Of a stretch of DNA of 64,000 nucleotides, positions 10,693 to 20,946 are shown piece after piece. Location: NCBI GenBank assembly GCA_003281635.1, contig QCBK01000002.1, forward strand, positions 53,229-117,228. The letters run 5' to 3'. A model generated the notes under the pieces. That model was not told the DNA's origin. It worked only from the letters and a program-made list of their open reading frames with translations, and did not search any database. Position numbers and translations under genes: made by a program. How positions within the stretch are numbered: position 1 is the stretch's first letter; each line of letters opens with the position of its first letter. Source of the DNA: Prochlorococcus sp. AG-347-G22. GTDB taxonomy: Bacteria > Cyanobacteriota > Cyanobacteriia > PCC-6307 > Cyanobiaceae.

Positions 10693-10775
10693 TTATATAT
10701 CTTAATACTTTTTTCATATTTTACAAGCCCTTTTTCAAGTTTTTTTTAAAAAAATTTCTCAAAATTTCATTAATT

Positions 10776-11912
10776 ATGAATCTTTCAAAAAAATTTGAAG
10801 AATTAATTTTAAAACAGCTTGAGAGTTTTGGTTGCTCAATGGGCGTGACTAATTTAGTTATGTATCTTGCATCAGCTAAGCAAGGAACTAAAGCATCTTT
10901 TGAAATGGTTGGTCAATGGCCACAAATTGATAGGCTACTGACATCAATAGAAGATGATCCTTCACTGAAAGTTTCATCGCCTAATAGAAGATGGTATCCG
11001 CTTCAAGAAAACGATATTCTTCTTGGTGTCCTTAGAGTAGAAACTGATTTGAAAGGGGGGAATTGGCCAGTATCTCTTGATTCTAGATTAAAAGCCCTTT
11101 CAATATCTTTAGCTAAATGCGTCTCTATCGAATTAGAACGTCAAAATAAAAATGAAGAAATCAATTATTTAAAAAATCAGGTAAATGTCATTATCCATCA
11201 ATTAAGGAATCCATTAGCTGCTATCAGGACATATGCAAAATTACTAATAAAAAGACTTGGTTCAGACAATGACTCTATTGAAATAGTCGAACGCATGATA
11301 GTAGAGCAAAAACAAATTAACCAATATATGGATTCTTTTGCGCAATTAAATGCACCTATCCAATTGCCTATAGAAATTGGAGAGGAAAGATTATTATTAC
11401 CACCAAATTTAGATAATAAAAAGTTAATAACTGTTCAGAGTTTATTGAGGCCAATATTAGAAAGGGGTAAAGCTAATGCGAACTTAGAGAATAGAGATTG
11501 GACTGAACCTTCTCTTTGGCCAGATTGGACTATATCGCCATTAAAGGCAAAATATGCTGTAATTGCCGAAATTGTGGCCAATTTATTAGAAAATGCGTTT
11601 AAATATTCCCAAAAAGATTCTGAAATTGGACTCGCAATTACGAGTAATGGAATTTGTATATTTGATGATGGTAAAAAAATAACTAATAATGAAAAAGAGA
11701 AAATTTTTGAAAAAGGTTTTAGAGGATCTGCCGCTAAGAAGAAGGATGGCACTGGTGTGGGACTTTTTTTAGCGAGAAAATTAGCAATACAAATTGGAGG
11801 GAAATTGAGATTGCTGGAAAATGACTCAATTAAAAATACTGAGAAATTAAAAAATCTTAAGAAGAAAAATATTTTCTATTTAGAACTACCTATAAGAGAA
11901 TTGCATGCATAA
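10776..11912 (+). CDS. Sensor histidine kinase with GAF-like N-terminus (Hik2/CSK-like candidate)
   Basis: 378 aa; H-box HQLRNPLAAIRTYAKLLIKRLG, N-box ANLLENAFKYS, DGTGVGLFLARKLA G-box. Confidence 0.85.
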   Translation: MNLSKKFEELILKQLESFGCSMGVTNLVMYLASAKQGTKASFEMVGQWPQIDRLLTSIEDDPSLKVSSPNRRWYPLQENDILLGVLRVETDLKGGNWPVSLDSRLKALSISLAKCVSIELERQNKNEEINYLKNQVNVIIHQLRNPLAAIRTYAKLLIKRLGSDNDSIEIVERMIVEQKQINQYMDSFAQLNAPIQLPIEIGEERLLLPPNLDNKKLITVQSLLRPILERGKANANLENRDWTEPSLWPDWTISPLKAKYAVIAEIVANLLENAFKYSQKDSEIGLAITSNGICIFDDGKKITNNEKEKIFEKGFRGSAAKKKDGTGVGLFLARKLAIQIGGKLRLLENDSIKNTEKLKNLKKKNIFYLELPIRELHA

Positions 11913-12630
11913 ACAACATTGCAGTTTCAACTAGTACAACACTTGCACCGCAGGCATCTCCATTGAAGCCTCCAATTTTATTACCCAGTATGTTTGGAAT
12001 AGAATAGCTTAGAAAAATACCAACCAAAATAAGAATTAAAAATTTAATTAATATTGCTTGGGATGTAATTGAAACTAATTGGTATGGAATGAAAATTAAA
12101 AGAAAAATAATGGAGATCAAAGATTCTTTTTTAAAACCATTCCAAAACTTTTTGTGACTTATAGATTTTTTCTTGTAACTCATATATTTAAACTTTTCTA
12201 TAAAAAATAAATTTGAAAATCTACCCCAAAATAAGCATATAGGTAAAACAAAAATTATTAGGTTTTGAATTTTCAGTATGCAAGCAATTTGAATTAAAGT
12301 TATAAAAACTAAAGCTTGAACGCCAAAGGACCCAACTTTACTGTCTTTCATGGCTTTTAAACGTTTCTTTTTACCCGCAAAAACACCATCGAAAGTATCC
12401 ATTAAACCATCAATGTGCAGCCCACCAGTAATTAAATATCCTGAAGCTAAACAAATTAATGCAGATGCATAAATTGACCAAGAGTTTGTTATAAAAAAAA
12501 GAAAGATATAACTCTGTATTGTTCCAATCAAAAATCCTAGAGGCGGGGCGAATTGTGCAATATTTTTAAATTCGGGATTAATTAAAGGTATCTTTGGAAA
12601 TGTCGTATAGAAAATCCAAGATCCTGCCAA
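11890..12630 (-). CDS. cobS: Adenosylcobinamide-GDP ribazoletransferase (cobalamin synthase)
   Basis: 246 aa; TGGLHIDGLMDTFDGVFAGKKKRLKAMKDSKVGSFG motif of CobS. Confidence 0.95.
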   Translation of the reverse strand: MAGSWIFYTTFPKIPLINPEFKNIAQFAPPLGFLIGTIQSYIFLFFITNSWSIYASALICLASGYLITGGLHIDGLMDTFDGVFAGKKKRLKAMKDSKVGSFGVQALVFITLIQIACILKIQNLIIFVLPICLFWGRFSNLFFIEKFKYMSYKKKSISHKKFWNGFKKESLISIIFLLIFIPYQLVSITSQAILIKFLILILVGIFLSYSIPNILGNKIGGFNGDACGASVVLVETAMLFMHAILL

Positions 12631-12728
12631 ATTTTTTATTAAATATTTTTTGATGAGATAAAAATAGATTCAATATTAAATAATAGGTTAGATTAATGAA
12701 AAAGGATTAAAAAATTTTATAAATTATC

Positions 12729-13847
12729 GTGTTTGAATTTGAAATTACATCGAATTGCAGTAATACAGCGGCAAGAACTGGTATATTTCATACTCCAAAT
12801 GGTCAGGTAAACACACCAAAATTTATGCCTGTGGGTACTTTGGCAACGGTTAAAGGAATTTCATCTAAGCAGTTAACCTCTACAGGATCAGAAATGATTC
12901 TCTCAAATACCTTTCATCTTCATTTACAACCTGGAGAAAAACTAGTTAAAGAATCTGGCGGAATACATAAGTTCATGAATTGGCCTAATCCTATTCTTAC
13001 TGATTCAGGAGGTTATCAAGTTTTTAGTTTAGCCAAATTAAATAATATTTCTGATAAAGGTGTGGAATTTAAAAATCCAAGAGATGGAAGTCATGTTTTT
13101 TTATCACCTGAAAAAGTAATACAGATTCAAATGGATCTTGGATCGGATGTTGCGATGGCTTTTGATCATTGTCCTCCGCATACAGCTAACGAAAATGATA
13201 TTGAGGACTCTTTACAAAGAACTCATTCATGGTTGCAAAAATGTGTTGAGACTCATCAGAAACCCAATCAAGCATTATTCGGTATAGTTCAAGGTGGAAA
13301 GTATCCGAGATTGAGAGAATATAGCGCAAAATATATAAGTTCTTTTGATCTGCCTGGAATAGCAGTGGGAGGTGTAAGTGTTGGCGAGGCAGTCGAAGAA
13401 ATACATAGTGTAATTAATTACGTCCCGAAATTCTTGCCAATAAATAAACCAAGATATTTAATGGGAATTGGCTCTTTAAAAGAAATTTCTCTGGCTGTTG
13501 CTAATGGATTCGATATATTTGACTGTGTTTTGCCTACAAGACTAGGAAGACATGGGACTGCATTTTTTAATGACGAAAGATTGAATTTGCGAAATGCTCG
13601 ATTTAAAAATGACTTTTCTCCGATTGACAAAACTTGTAAATGCGAAACCTGTAAATCCTATTCTCGAGCATATTTGCATCATCTAATTAGAAATGACGAA
13701 ATATTAGGTCTAACTCTCATAAGTTTGCATAATATTGCTCACTTAATAAGATTTACCAATGCAATTTCTACTGCAATTAGAGATAATTGTTTTACAAATG
13801 ATTTCGCTCCTTGGAAAACATCCTCTATTGCTCACCATACGTGGTAA
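12729..13847 (+). CDS. tgt: Queuine tRNA-ribosyltransferase
   Basis: 372 aa; [70 protein letters not shown] zinc motif. Confidence 0.97.
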   Translation: MFEFEITSNCSNTAARTGIFHTPNGQVNTPKFMPVGTLATVKGISSKQLTSTGSEMILSNTFHLHLQPGEKLVKESGGIHKFMNWPNPILTDSGGYQVFSLAKLNNISDKGVEFKNPRDGSHVFLSPEKVIQIQMDLGSDVAMAFDHCPPHTANENDIEDSLQRTHSWLQKCVETHQKPNQALFGIVQGGKYPRLREYSAKYISSFDLPGIAVGGVSVGEAVEEIHSVINYVPKFLPINKPRYLMGIGSLKEISLAVANGFDIFDCVLPTRLGRHGTAFFNDERLNLRNARFKNDFSPIDKTCKCETCKSYSRAYLHHLIRNDEILGLTLISLHNIAHLIRFTNAISTAIRDNCFTNDFAPWKTSSIAHHTW

Positions 13848-13880
13848 CGTCTTATCATAATTAATTAAATTATCAAAAAG

Positions 13881-14021
13881 GTGCTCATTCTATTTAATAC
13901 ATTCGCTGAATTGCCCGAGGCTTACAAGGCCTTTGCTCCAACTGTTGATGTTCTTCCACTGATTCCTTTATTTTTCTTTTTATTAGTGTTTGTTTGGCAA
14001 GCTGCAGTTGGATTTAAATAA
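13881..14021 (+). CDS. psbK: Photosystem II protein PsbK (46 aa, GTG start)
   Basis: Translation [46 protein letters not shown] matches PsbK; directly downstream of tgt. Confidence 0.95.
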
Positions 14022-14047
14022 AATTCTTTTAGTTTAGATTGTTACTA

Positions 14048-15052
14048 CTAGACGGGATTTTCAAGTAAAATCGCATCTCCAGAATTTTCTACAGCACTCT
14101 CTATAAAATCAGCAATTTTTAATGCTCTTGAGGCTTGCTCACCATCTACCTCAGGTATTTCTTTGCCCTGAACGCACTTAAGAAAATGCTCCAGTTCTGC
14201 ATAAAGAGGTTCAATGGAGGTTGTGCTAACTTCTTCGACATATCCATCATTTCTATAAACTAATTCTCCATGCTCTGCTGTGTATGACTCATGAGACTTT
14301 CGATGGATTTGTAAAGAGTGATTTAAGAAATCAGTTTCTACTAGGCCATTTTGGCAGTGAGCACTTAAACATCTAATTTTTTTGTGACTCATTTTGCTGG
14401 CAGTTAAACTTGCAATAACATTATTTTTAAAAACTAAAGTAGCATTAACATAATCTATTAATCCTTCGCTATTTTTTCCTCCAACAGCTGCTAATTTTTG
14501 TATTTTTGAGTTTACAAGCTCCAAAATAAGATCAATGTCATGAATCATTAAATCCATTACTACAGATACATCATTTGCTCTGTCTGCATGAGGACTATGC
14601 CTCCTTGCTTCTAAAACAACAATTTCTTCATTATTTACTATTTTATTTAATTCTCTAAAAGCAGGATTAAATCTTTCAATATGCCCAACTTGTAATAGAC
14701 AGTTACTTGCATTAGCAGCCTCTATTAAAGATTTTGCTTCCAACTCGTTTGCTGCAATTGGTTTTTCAATGAGAACGTTAGCACCTCCCTTGAGACAATC
14801 TAGTCCTACTTTATGATGAAGTAGTGTAGGGACAGCGATACAGATAGCATCAACTTTTGGAATTAGGTCCTTATAATCTTTGAACCATTGACATTGAAAT
14901 TGTTCAGTAGCTAATTTACCTCTCTCCTCATTTGGATCTGCTACTCCAATGAGATTTGCATCTTTGAGTAAACTGAGTACTCGAGCATGATGCCAGCCCA
15001 TATTTCCTATACCTATGACTCCAACCTTTACTGGTGATGAGGTTGGTTGCAT
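14048..15052 (-). CDS. Gfo/Idh/MocA family oxidoreductase
   Basis: 334 aa; VGVIGIGNMGWHHARVLSLL Rossmann motif, EKPIAANELEAKSLIEAA. Confidence 0.92.
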   Translation of the reverse strand: MQPTSSPVKVGVIGIGNMGWHHARVLSLLKDANLIGVADPNEERGKLATEQFQCQWFKDYKDLIPKVDAICIAVPTLLHHKVGLDCLKGGANVLIEKPIAANELEAKSLIEAANASNCLLQVGHIERFNPAFRELNKIVNNEEIVVLEARRHSPHADRANDVSVVMDLMIHDIDLILELVNSKIQKLAAVGGKNSEGLIDYVNATLVFKNNVIASLTASKMSHKKIRCLSAHCQNGLVETDFLNHSLQIHRKSHESYTAEHGELVYRNDGYVEEVSTTSIEPLYAELEHFLKCVQGKEIPEVDGEQASRALKIADFIESAVENSGDAILLENPV

Positions 15053-15102
15053 AATTTCAAATCCATATATTAATAAACATTATCCTCTATGGGGAGTCAC
15101 AT

Positions 15103-16371
15103 TTAGCTTTTGGGAAGAATTATTTTAACACGATCAATTTTTGGACCTGACATTGAAATAACTTCAAATTTAATATTATTAAAATCTAAAACGTCGCCAA
15201 TTTTTGGAACCATTTGAAATTTTTCTAACATAAATCCAGCAAGAGTATGATAATCAGTCCCTTCTGGAATTGAACATCCTATCTTTTTATTGATTTCAAC
15301 AATTTCTGATTTTCCAGCTATTGACCATTTTTTAGAGAAATTATCTAACATTCTCATATCTGAATAGATTTTATTATTGAGCATTTCCTCTCCAACTATT
15401 TCGCCATTCAGATCAGCTGCAGTTATAAGTCCTTCTGTTCCACCGTGTTCATCAACTACTAGTAAGAAGGGATTGTAGTCTCTTACTATTGGAAATATTT
15501 CTGCTAGTGAACATGTTTCTATTATTTTTGTTACAGGTAAAAGGAATGGCTCTAATAATGTATCGGCTTCCATTTCACCTTTTGATATTGGCTTAGCTAG
15601 ATAACGTAAATCTAATACACCTAATACATCATCTAGAGACTCACCAATCACAAAAAAGCGAGCATGTCGAGTTTTATCTACTTGTTTCATTAGTTCTGAA
15701 AAGGTTATATTTTTTGGCAAAGTTACCATTTCAGATCTTGGAATCATCACTTCTTTAACCTGTGTATCTTTTAAAGCAAAAACTCCTTCAAGAATATTCT
15801 TCTCATCTGGTTTTAAACCTGTTACGTTATCTGTTTCAATAAGAGTTTCTAATTCTCCGGCTGATAAACCGGAGTTTAAAGAATCCCATTTTTTATTTAA
15901 ATTGAACAAGCCTAAACAGGCGCTAGCAAAGAACTCTATTGTTTTTACTATAGGATTCATGGCTTTTCTCACGGAATCAAATATTGTTGTAAGCCTTAAT
16001 GCAGCAGATTCTGGATTGTTAATTACTAAAGCTTTAGGAATTAGTCCAGAAACAAGAGTAACAACTAAAACAACAAATAAAAACAATAGAAGATCATAAA
16101 ATCTATTTGATAAAATATTGCTTTTCCAATAATCCTTAGCAAGGTTATTGCTAAGCCATCCAATTGCAATTAATGAAATTGTTACTCCAAATTGAGAAGC
16201 AATTAGTGAAGATCTAAAACGTTTTTGAATTTTTAAAATTGAAAATGCTCCTTTCTTTTTTTCTTCTATTAACCTTAAAACTTTACTTGGCCTTATTAAT
16301 AAAAAAGAGAGTTCACTCGCTGCGAAAAAAGCTGGTAGAAATAAAAGAAATAAAAGTAGAGTTATTTTCAT
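15103..16371 (-). CDS. CNNM/CBS domain membrane protein (HlyC/CorC family)
   Basis: 422 aa; N-terminal TM DUF21 region, VKEVMIPRSEMVTLP, VVDEHGGTEGLITAADL. Confidence 0.9.
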   Translation of the reverse strand: MKITLLLFLLFLPAFFAASELSFLLIRPSKVLRLIEEKKKGAFSILKIQKRFRSSLIASQFGVTISLIAIGWLSNNLAKDYWKSNILSNRFYDLLLFLFVVLVVTLVSGLIPKALVINNPESAALRLTTIFDSVRKAMNPIVKTIEFFASACLGLFNLNKKWDSLNSGLSAGELETLIETDNVTGLKPDEKNILEGVFALKDTQVKEVMIPRSEMVTLPKNITFSELMKQVDKTRHARFFVIGESLDDVLGVLDLRYLAKPISKGEMEADTLLEPFLLPVTKIIETCSLAEIFPIVRDYNPFLLVVDEHGGTEGLITAADLNGEIVGEEMLNNKIYSDMRMLDNFSKKWSIAGKSEIVEINKKIGCSIPEGTDYHTLAGFMLEKFQMVPKIGDVLDFNNIKFEVISMSGPKIDRVKIILPKS

Positions 16372-16389
16372 TCAATGACAAAAAAATAA

Positions 16390-16462
16390 TGGGGGTGGCG
16401 AGGATCGAACTCGCCTTAGCCAAATTATGAGTTTGGTGCATTCACCAGATTGCTACACCCCC
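16390..16462 (-). tRNA. tRNA-Met (anticodon CAU)
   Basis: Reverse complement GGGGGTGTAGCAATCTGGTGAATGCACCAAACTCATAATTTGGCTAAGGCGAGTTCGATCCTCGCCACCCCCA; elongator vs Ile2 (lysidine) identity not resolved by eye. Confidence 0.85.
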
Positions 16463-16603
16463 AAGGGACTTTATGTAATTTTAATTACATTGAATTTCAA
16501 TATACAATATAAAAATAATATTTCAAAAAACATCTCATTAGGAAGTTTTTGTGAGATTTCTTTTTTTTCTTCTAATCTTTAAATATAAATTTAACTTTTA
16601 CAA

Positions 16604-17164
16604 ATGGGAAATTTTTCTGAAAAGTATGATCTAAATAAGAAAAAGTTGTTAACACAGTTAATTGAAAAATCTTACAAGAAAGGCAACTTCACTTTATCTT
16701 CAGGAAAAAAAAGCAGTCATTACTTGAATTGTAAACCGGTATCATTAAATGGCCAAGGCTTAAATTTAATAAGTGATTTATTTTTAGAGTTAAAGGACTC
16801 AAGGTCAAAAACTGTCGCAGGCTTAACTTTAGGTGCAGATCCTCTTGTGAGCGGATTAATCGTCAAAGCAACTTCGCAAGGCTTAGAACTTAATGGTTTA
16901 ATAATTCGGAAAGAAATAAAACAATACGGAACCAAAGCTGGAATAGAGGGACCTACATTAGAGGAAGGAACTTTGGTCACTATTTTGGAGGATGTCGTAA
17001 CAACTGCTGGTTCAGTGATAAAAGCAATAAAAAAGTTACGCGAAAATAATTATATTGTTGAGGAAGTTTTGTCTATAGTTGATAGGCAAGAAGGGGGATT
17101 AGAAGCCCTTCAAGATGAAAATGTTAAATTAAAGAGTCTTTTTACAATAAAAGACTTTTTATAA
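16604..17164 (+). CDS. pyrE: Orotate phosphoribosyltransferase
   Basis: 186 aa; [20 protein letters not shown] and [22 protein letters not shown] motif. Confidence 0.93.
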   Translation: MGNFSEKYDLNKKKLLTQLIEKSYKKGNFTLSSGKKSSHYLNCKPVSLNGQGLNLISDLFLELKDSRSKTVAGLTLGADPLVSGLIVKATSQGLELNGLIIRKEIKQYGTKAGIEGPTLEEGTLVTILEDVVTTAGSVIKAIKKLRENNYIVEEVLSIVDRQEGGLEALQDENVKLKSLFTIKDFL

Positions 17165-17174
17165 TTATTTCAAA

Positions 17175-18011
17175 ATGCAAGATATAAAAAAAAAGTTTTG
17201 GCTTGAAAAATTTGACTGTTTTTCTATTACTGGAAAAGATGCCAGAAAATTTTTGAATGGAATAACAACAGGGAATATTTTTGATTCAGAAAATAAGGTT
17301 ATCAAAACTTGTTGGTTAACTCCAAATGGAGTTCTAAGGTCATTAATTGAAATTATTGTTTTAGAAAGAAACTTAGAAGTAATTATTTTGGCGGGTAACA
17401 CTAATGAAATAATTAATTACTTTAATCAAATTATTTTTCCAGTGGATGATGTATTTCTAAGTGAACCTTTTTTAATAAATAGAATTCAGGAAATTGATGA
17501 ATCTAGTTCATGGAGAACTTACCAGCCTATTTTCTTTAAAACAGAAGATAAAGAATTTGAAATATATAAAAATAAACTCAATTTACTAAACCCCAATGAT
17601 TTAAAACTTTGGAAGATTAATCAGGCAATACCCTTATTAGGAATGGAAATAAACGGAAAAAATAATCCTCTTGAGCTTGGATTACAAGATCTTATAGATT
17701 TTAATAAAGGTTGTTATTTAGGGCAGGAAACAATGTCAAAAATAAAAAATGTTTCTTCTTTAAAACAGGAAATAAGAACTTGGAAATCATTAGAATCTAA
17801 TTTGAATTTAGACGTTGAAGATAAAAATTTATATATAAATTCTGCCAAGGATATTTCTGTAGGCAAAATCACTAGTTTTTTTATATCAGATTCTCAAATA
17901 AAAGGTTTAGCAATGATAAAAAGAAAATATTTAGAGGAAGGAAATTATTTTTTTTCAGAAATTTTTGGAAAAATTGTTATCAATAAATCTGTAGGATCAA
18001 TTTTTCTTTAA
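17175..18011 (+). CDS. Folate-binding YgfZ/GcvT-like protein
   Basis: 278 aa; KDARKFLNGITTGN, TPNGVLRSLIEIIVL, KGCYLGQETMSKIKN (YgfZ signature K-G-C-Y-x-G-Q-E). Confidence 0.88.
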   Translation: MQDIKKKFWLEKFDCFSITGKDARKFLNGITTGNIFDSENKVIKTCWLTPNGVLRSLIEIIVLERNLEVIILAGNTNEIINYFNQIIFPVDDVFLSEPFLINRIQEIDESSSWRTYQPIFFKTEDKEFEIYKNKLNLLNPNDLKLWKINQAIPLLGMEINGKNNPLELGLQDLIDFNKGCYLGQETMSKIKNVSSLKQEIRTWKSLESNLNLDVEDKNLYINSAKDISVGKITSFFISDSQIKGLAMIKRKYLEEGNYFFSEIFGKIVINKSVGSIFL

Positions 18012-19409
18012 TTGATCTTTTATTAAATATTCTGCGATTTTTAGAGTAGCCAAACAATCATCTTTGTTATATTGGATAATTTTTTTTAAAAATATTTCGT
18101 TTTCTGTAATTTGATATTGAATCCACCAATAAAGTGCTTTCGAGCCACTTACATTTTTCTGCACCCATTCGAACCCAAGCCAATGAGAAACAGTTTTTAA
18201 GCCATAGTTTTTTAGTGGTAATATCCAAGACTTTCTTATTAAGGTATGTAAGTCAATAAATCTTGAGGCAAGTGAATCAATTTCTTGATCACTAAAATTG
18301 AGGTTTTTAGCAATATTAATTATTGATATTTTTTCAGTTTCCCCGTAATGCAAAACTGGCCATTCCTTGTTTGAAAAAAGTATTTCAATAATTTGCCTGT
18401 AAGATTCTCCTTTATTGTTTTTAAGATTTAAGATTGGTTCATAAATAAGATCTTCTTTTTTTATAGACAAATTATTTACTTTTAAAAATCCATATAGAAA
18501 ATCATGCTTTTCATCTGGATTTGACTCAATATCAAATATATAAAATCCTGAACATGTTTTTTCTAGTAGATCGTTAGTTTTATTAGAAATGAAATATGGT
18601 TCTCCAGAGATATATGCTTTTGCTTGCTTTACAAATATGGACGCTTTTTCATACTTCAGATCTTTGAATTTAGATAATTTCTCTCGTAGTTGTTTTTCTT
18701 TATACGAAGCTAATATTTGGGTATTAATTATTCCTTTTGCTTTAAGTAATGAGGCCGTTTTGGATCCTATTCCATCTATATCTGTTAGATATCCATTTTC
18801 TTTTGCTTCTTTATCACAAAATTTTTGCCAGGAACAAATAGTACATTTTTTTCTATCTTGAGTTATTTCTGGTATAGATCCCTTCAAGCATTCATCCAAA
18901 TTTAATAAAACGTTTAAAACTTTTTTTCTTAATTTTTTATTTAAATAAATTTCTTCAACTTTAACTTTTTTATCAAAAGTTGAAATTACTAATCCATTCT
19001 CAATTTTAGATTCTTGAAAAGATTCCAACAGCATAGAACAAAAAGCTAAGTCGAATAAATGTTCTTTTGTTGTTTTGTGACCTAACTTATAAACAGCAGG
19101 TAAATATTTATATTGTCCCCATTTACTTTTACCTTTAGTCTTTACAAGTAATTGTGGACGTATTTCTGCGTTTATATTTTGGAAAAGATTCCCTTTGATT
19201 TTTAATCCAATTACTCCTTGATAACCATTTTCACAGGCTTTTAATCCTGTATATATTTCACCATTACAAAATTCAGAGAAAATTTTAAACTGATTAATTT
19301 TATCTATAGCTTTATGGGGAGACCAAACTTCAAAAGATTTTTTACCCTTAAAATCGAGCCATGCTTTTCTTTTGCATCTTGTAAAACTTTTTAAATGAAG
19401 AGAATTCAA
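17997..19409 (-). CDS. TM0106-type RecB-like nuclease with C-terminal RNase H-like domain
   Basis: 470 aa; LHLKSFTRCKRKAWLDFKG, CTICSWQKFCDKEA Fe-S-type cysteines, HhH-like DIDGIGSKTASLLKAKGI, FYIFDIESNPDE, YNKDDCLATLKIAEYL. Confidence 0.78.
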   Translation of the reverse strand: MNSLHLKSFTRCKRKAWLDFKGKKSFEVWSPHKAIDKINQFKIFSEFCNGEIYTGLKACENGYQGVIGLKIKGNLFQNINAEIRPQLLVKTKGKSKWGQYKYLPAVYKLGHKTTKEHLFDLAFCSMLLESFQESKIENGLVISTFDKKVKVEEIYLNKKLRKKVLNVLLNLDECLKGSIPEITQDRKKCTICSWQKFCDKEAKENGYLTDIDGIGSKTASLLKAKGIINTQILASYKEKQLREKLSKFKDLKYEKASIFVKQAKAYISGEPYFISNKTNDLLEKTCSGFYIFDIESNPDEKHDFLYGFLKVNNLSIKKEDLIYEPILNLKNNKGESYRQIIEILFSNKEWPVLHYGETEKISIINIAKNLNFSDQEIDSLASRFIDLHTLIRKSWILPLKNYGLKTVSHWLGFEWVQKNVSGSKALYWWIQYQITENEIFLKKIIQYNKDDCLATLKIAEYLIKDQLKKN

Positions 19410-19489
19410 ATTATTTTTTAAGGGCGGTTTTAAAATTTACTCATATAAATTAGTATAGATAATTAAAAGAATTCAAGGGAATTTGAAAT

Positions 19490-20944
19490 TTGACAGCTTA
19501 TAAATTAGACAAGATAAAATTTGGAACTGATGGTTGGAGAGGAATTATTGGTTTTGACTTTAACCTGTCCAATCTTTCAAGAGTTGTTGTCGCTGCATGT
19601 CAGGAGTTGCATTATCAATACTATAAAGAAGTTTATTCAAAGAAAATTATTATTGGATATGATCGCAGATTTATGGCTTGTGAATTCGCCAAGCAAATAG
19701 TGCCTTTTGTAAGAGGATGTGGTTTCGAACCGATCTTATCTGATAGCTTTGTTACAACACCCTCTTGTAGTTTCTATACCAAAGAAGTCGGTTGTCTTGG
19801 AGCGTTGGTAATTACAGCAAGTCATAATCCATATAATTGGCTAGGTCTGAAAATAAAGAGCTTTAATGGATGTTCTGTTGAGGAATCTTTTACAAGTGAA
19901 GTTGAAAAAAGATTAATGCTTGGAAATTCAATTGAAAAAATAGATGGTGTTAATCAATTGGTAGATATTAAGAAATTTCATTTAGATAGAATTAAATCCC
20001 TTTTTGATATTGACTATATTTCCAAGAGATTAAAAAAAATGAAATTGAGAATTTTTGTAGATTCTATGCATGGTTCAGCTGCAAATTGTATGGCTGAGAT
20101 TTTTGCTTCTAATGATTTAGAAGTTATTTCAGAAATCAGGAAAGATGCTGATCCTTTTTTTGGAGGAAAACCTCCTGAACCTCTTTTGAATTATGCAGAT
20201 GATCTAAAGCAAATACTAATAAAAAATTCAATAAATGAAGTGAAAACTTTAGGAATTATATTTGATGGTGATGGTGATAGAATTGCGGCAATTGATGAAA
20301 AAGGAAGATACTCTAGTACTCAAGATTTACTCCCATACTTTATTAGTTATTTGGGCGAAATTAAAAATAATTCTTATCCAGTTTTAAAAACTGTTAGTGG
20401 TTCAGATATTATTAAAAATATATCAGAGAGTCAAAATAGAGATGTTTTTGAACTTCCAGTTGGCTTTAAATATATTGCCAAAAAAATGATCAAAGAAAAA
20501 ATATTTATTGGAGGAGAGGAATCTGGGGGAGTTGGTTTTGGTGACTTTATGCCTGAAAGAGATGCTCTATATGCAGCGATGGTTTTATTAAATGGAATTG
20601 CTGAAAAATCTCAATATTTATATGAAACCTTAGATGAAATTCAAGAAGATTTTGGTCCAAGTTTTTATAAAAGAATTGATATTAAATTTCCAAATCAGTC
20701 AGAAAAAAATAACGTAAAAGAATTTATCATAGATAATATTCCTGAGAATATTAATAATCACAAGTTAAAAAGTATCTCAAAAATAGATGGAATAAAGTTG
20801 AGAATTGATAAAAATTTTTGGCTTCTTTTTAGGTTTTCAGGAACGGAACCTCTTTTAAGGTTATATTGTGAAGCACCAAAAGAATCTTATCTAATTGAGG
20901 TATTAGAGTGGGGTCAAGAATTTATAAATTTGGCGAGACAATAA
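19490..20944 (+). CDS. Phosphoglucomutase/phosphomannomutase
   Basis: 484 aa; FGTDGWRGIIG, VITASHNPYNWLGLK, FDGDGDRIAAID, RFSGTEPLLRLYCEA. Confidence 0.95.
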   Translation: MTAYKLDKIKFGTDGWRGIIGFDFNLSNLSRVVVAACQELHYQYYKEVYSKKIIIGYDRRFMACEFAKQIVPFVRGCGFEPILSDSFVTTPSCSFYTKEVGCLGALVITASHNPYNWLGLKIKSFNGCSVEESFTSEVEKRLMLGNSIEKIDGVNQLVDIKKFHLDRIKSLFDIDYISKRLKKMKLRIFVDSMHGSAANCMAEIFASNDLEVISEIRKDADPFFGGKPPEPLLNYADDLKQILIKNSINEVKTLGIIFDGDGDRIAAIDEKGRYSSTQDLLPYFISYLGEIKNNSYPVLKTVSGSDIIKNISESQNRDVFELPVGFKYIAKKMIKEKIFIGGEESGGVGFGDFMPERDALYAAMVLLNGIAEKSQYLYETLDEIQEDFGPSFYKRIDIKFPNQSEKNNVKEFIIDNIPENINNHKLKSISKIDGIKLRIDKNFWLLFRFSGTEPLLRLYCEAPKESYLIEVLEWGQEFINLARQ

Positions 20945-20946
20945 GG

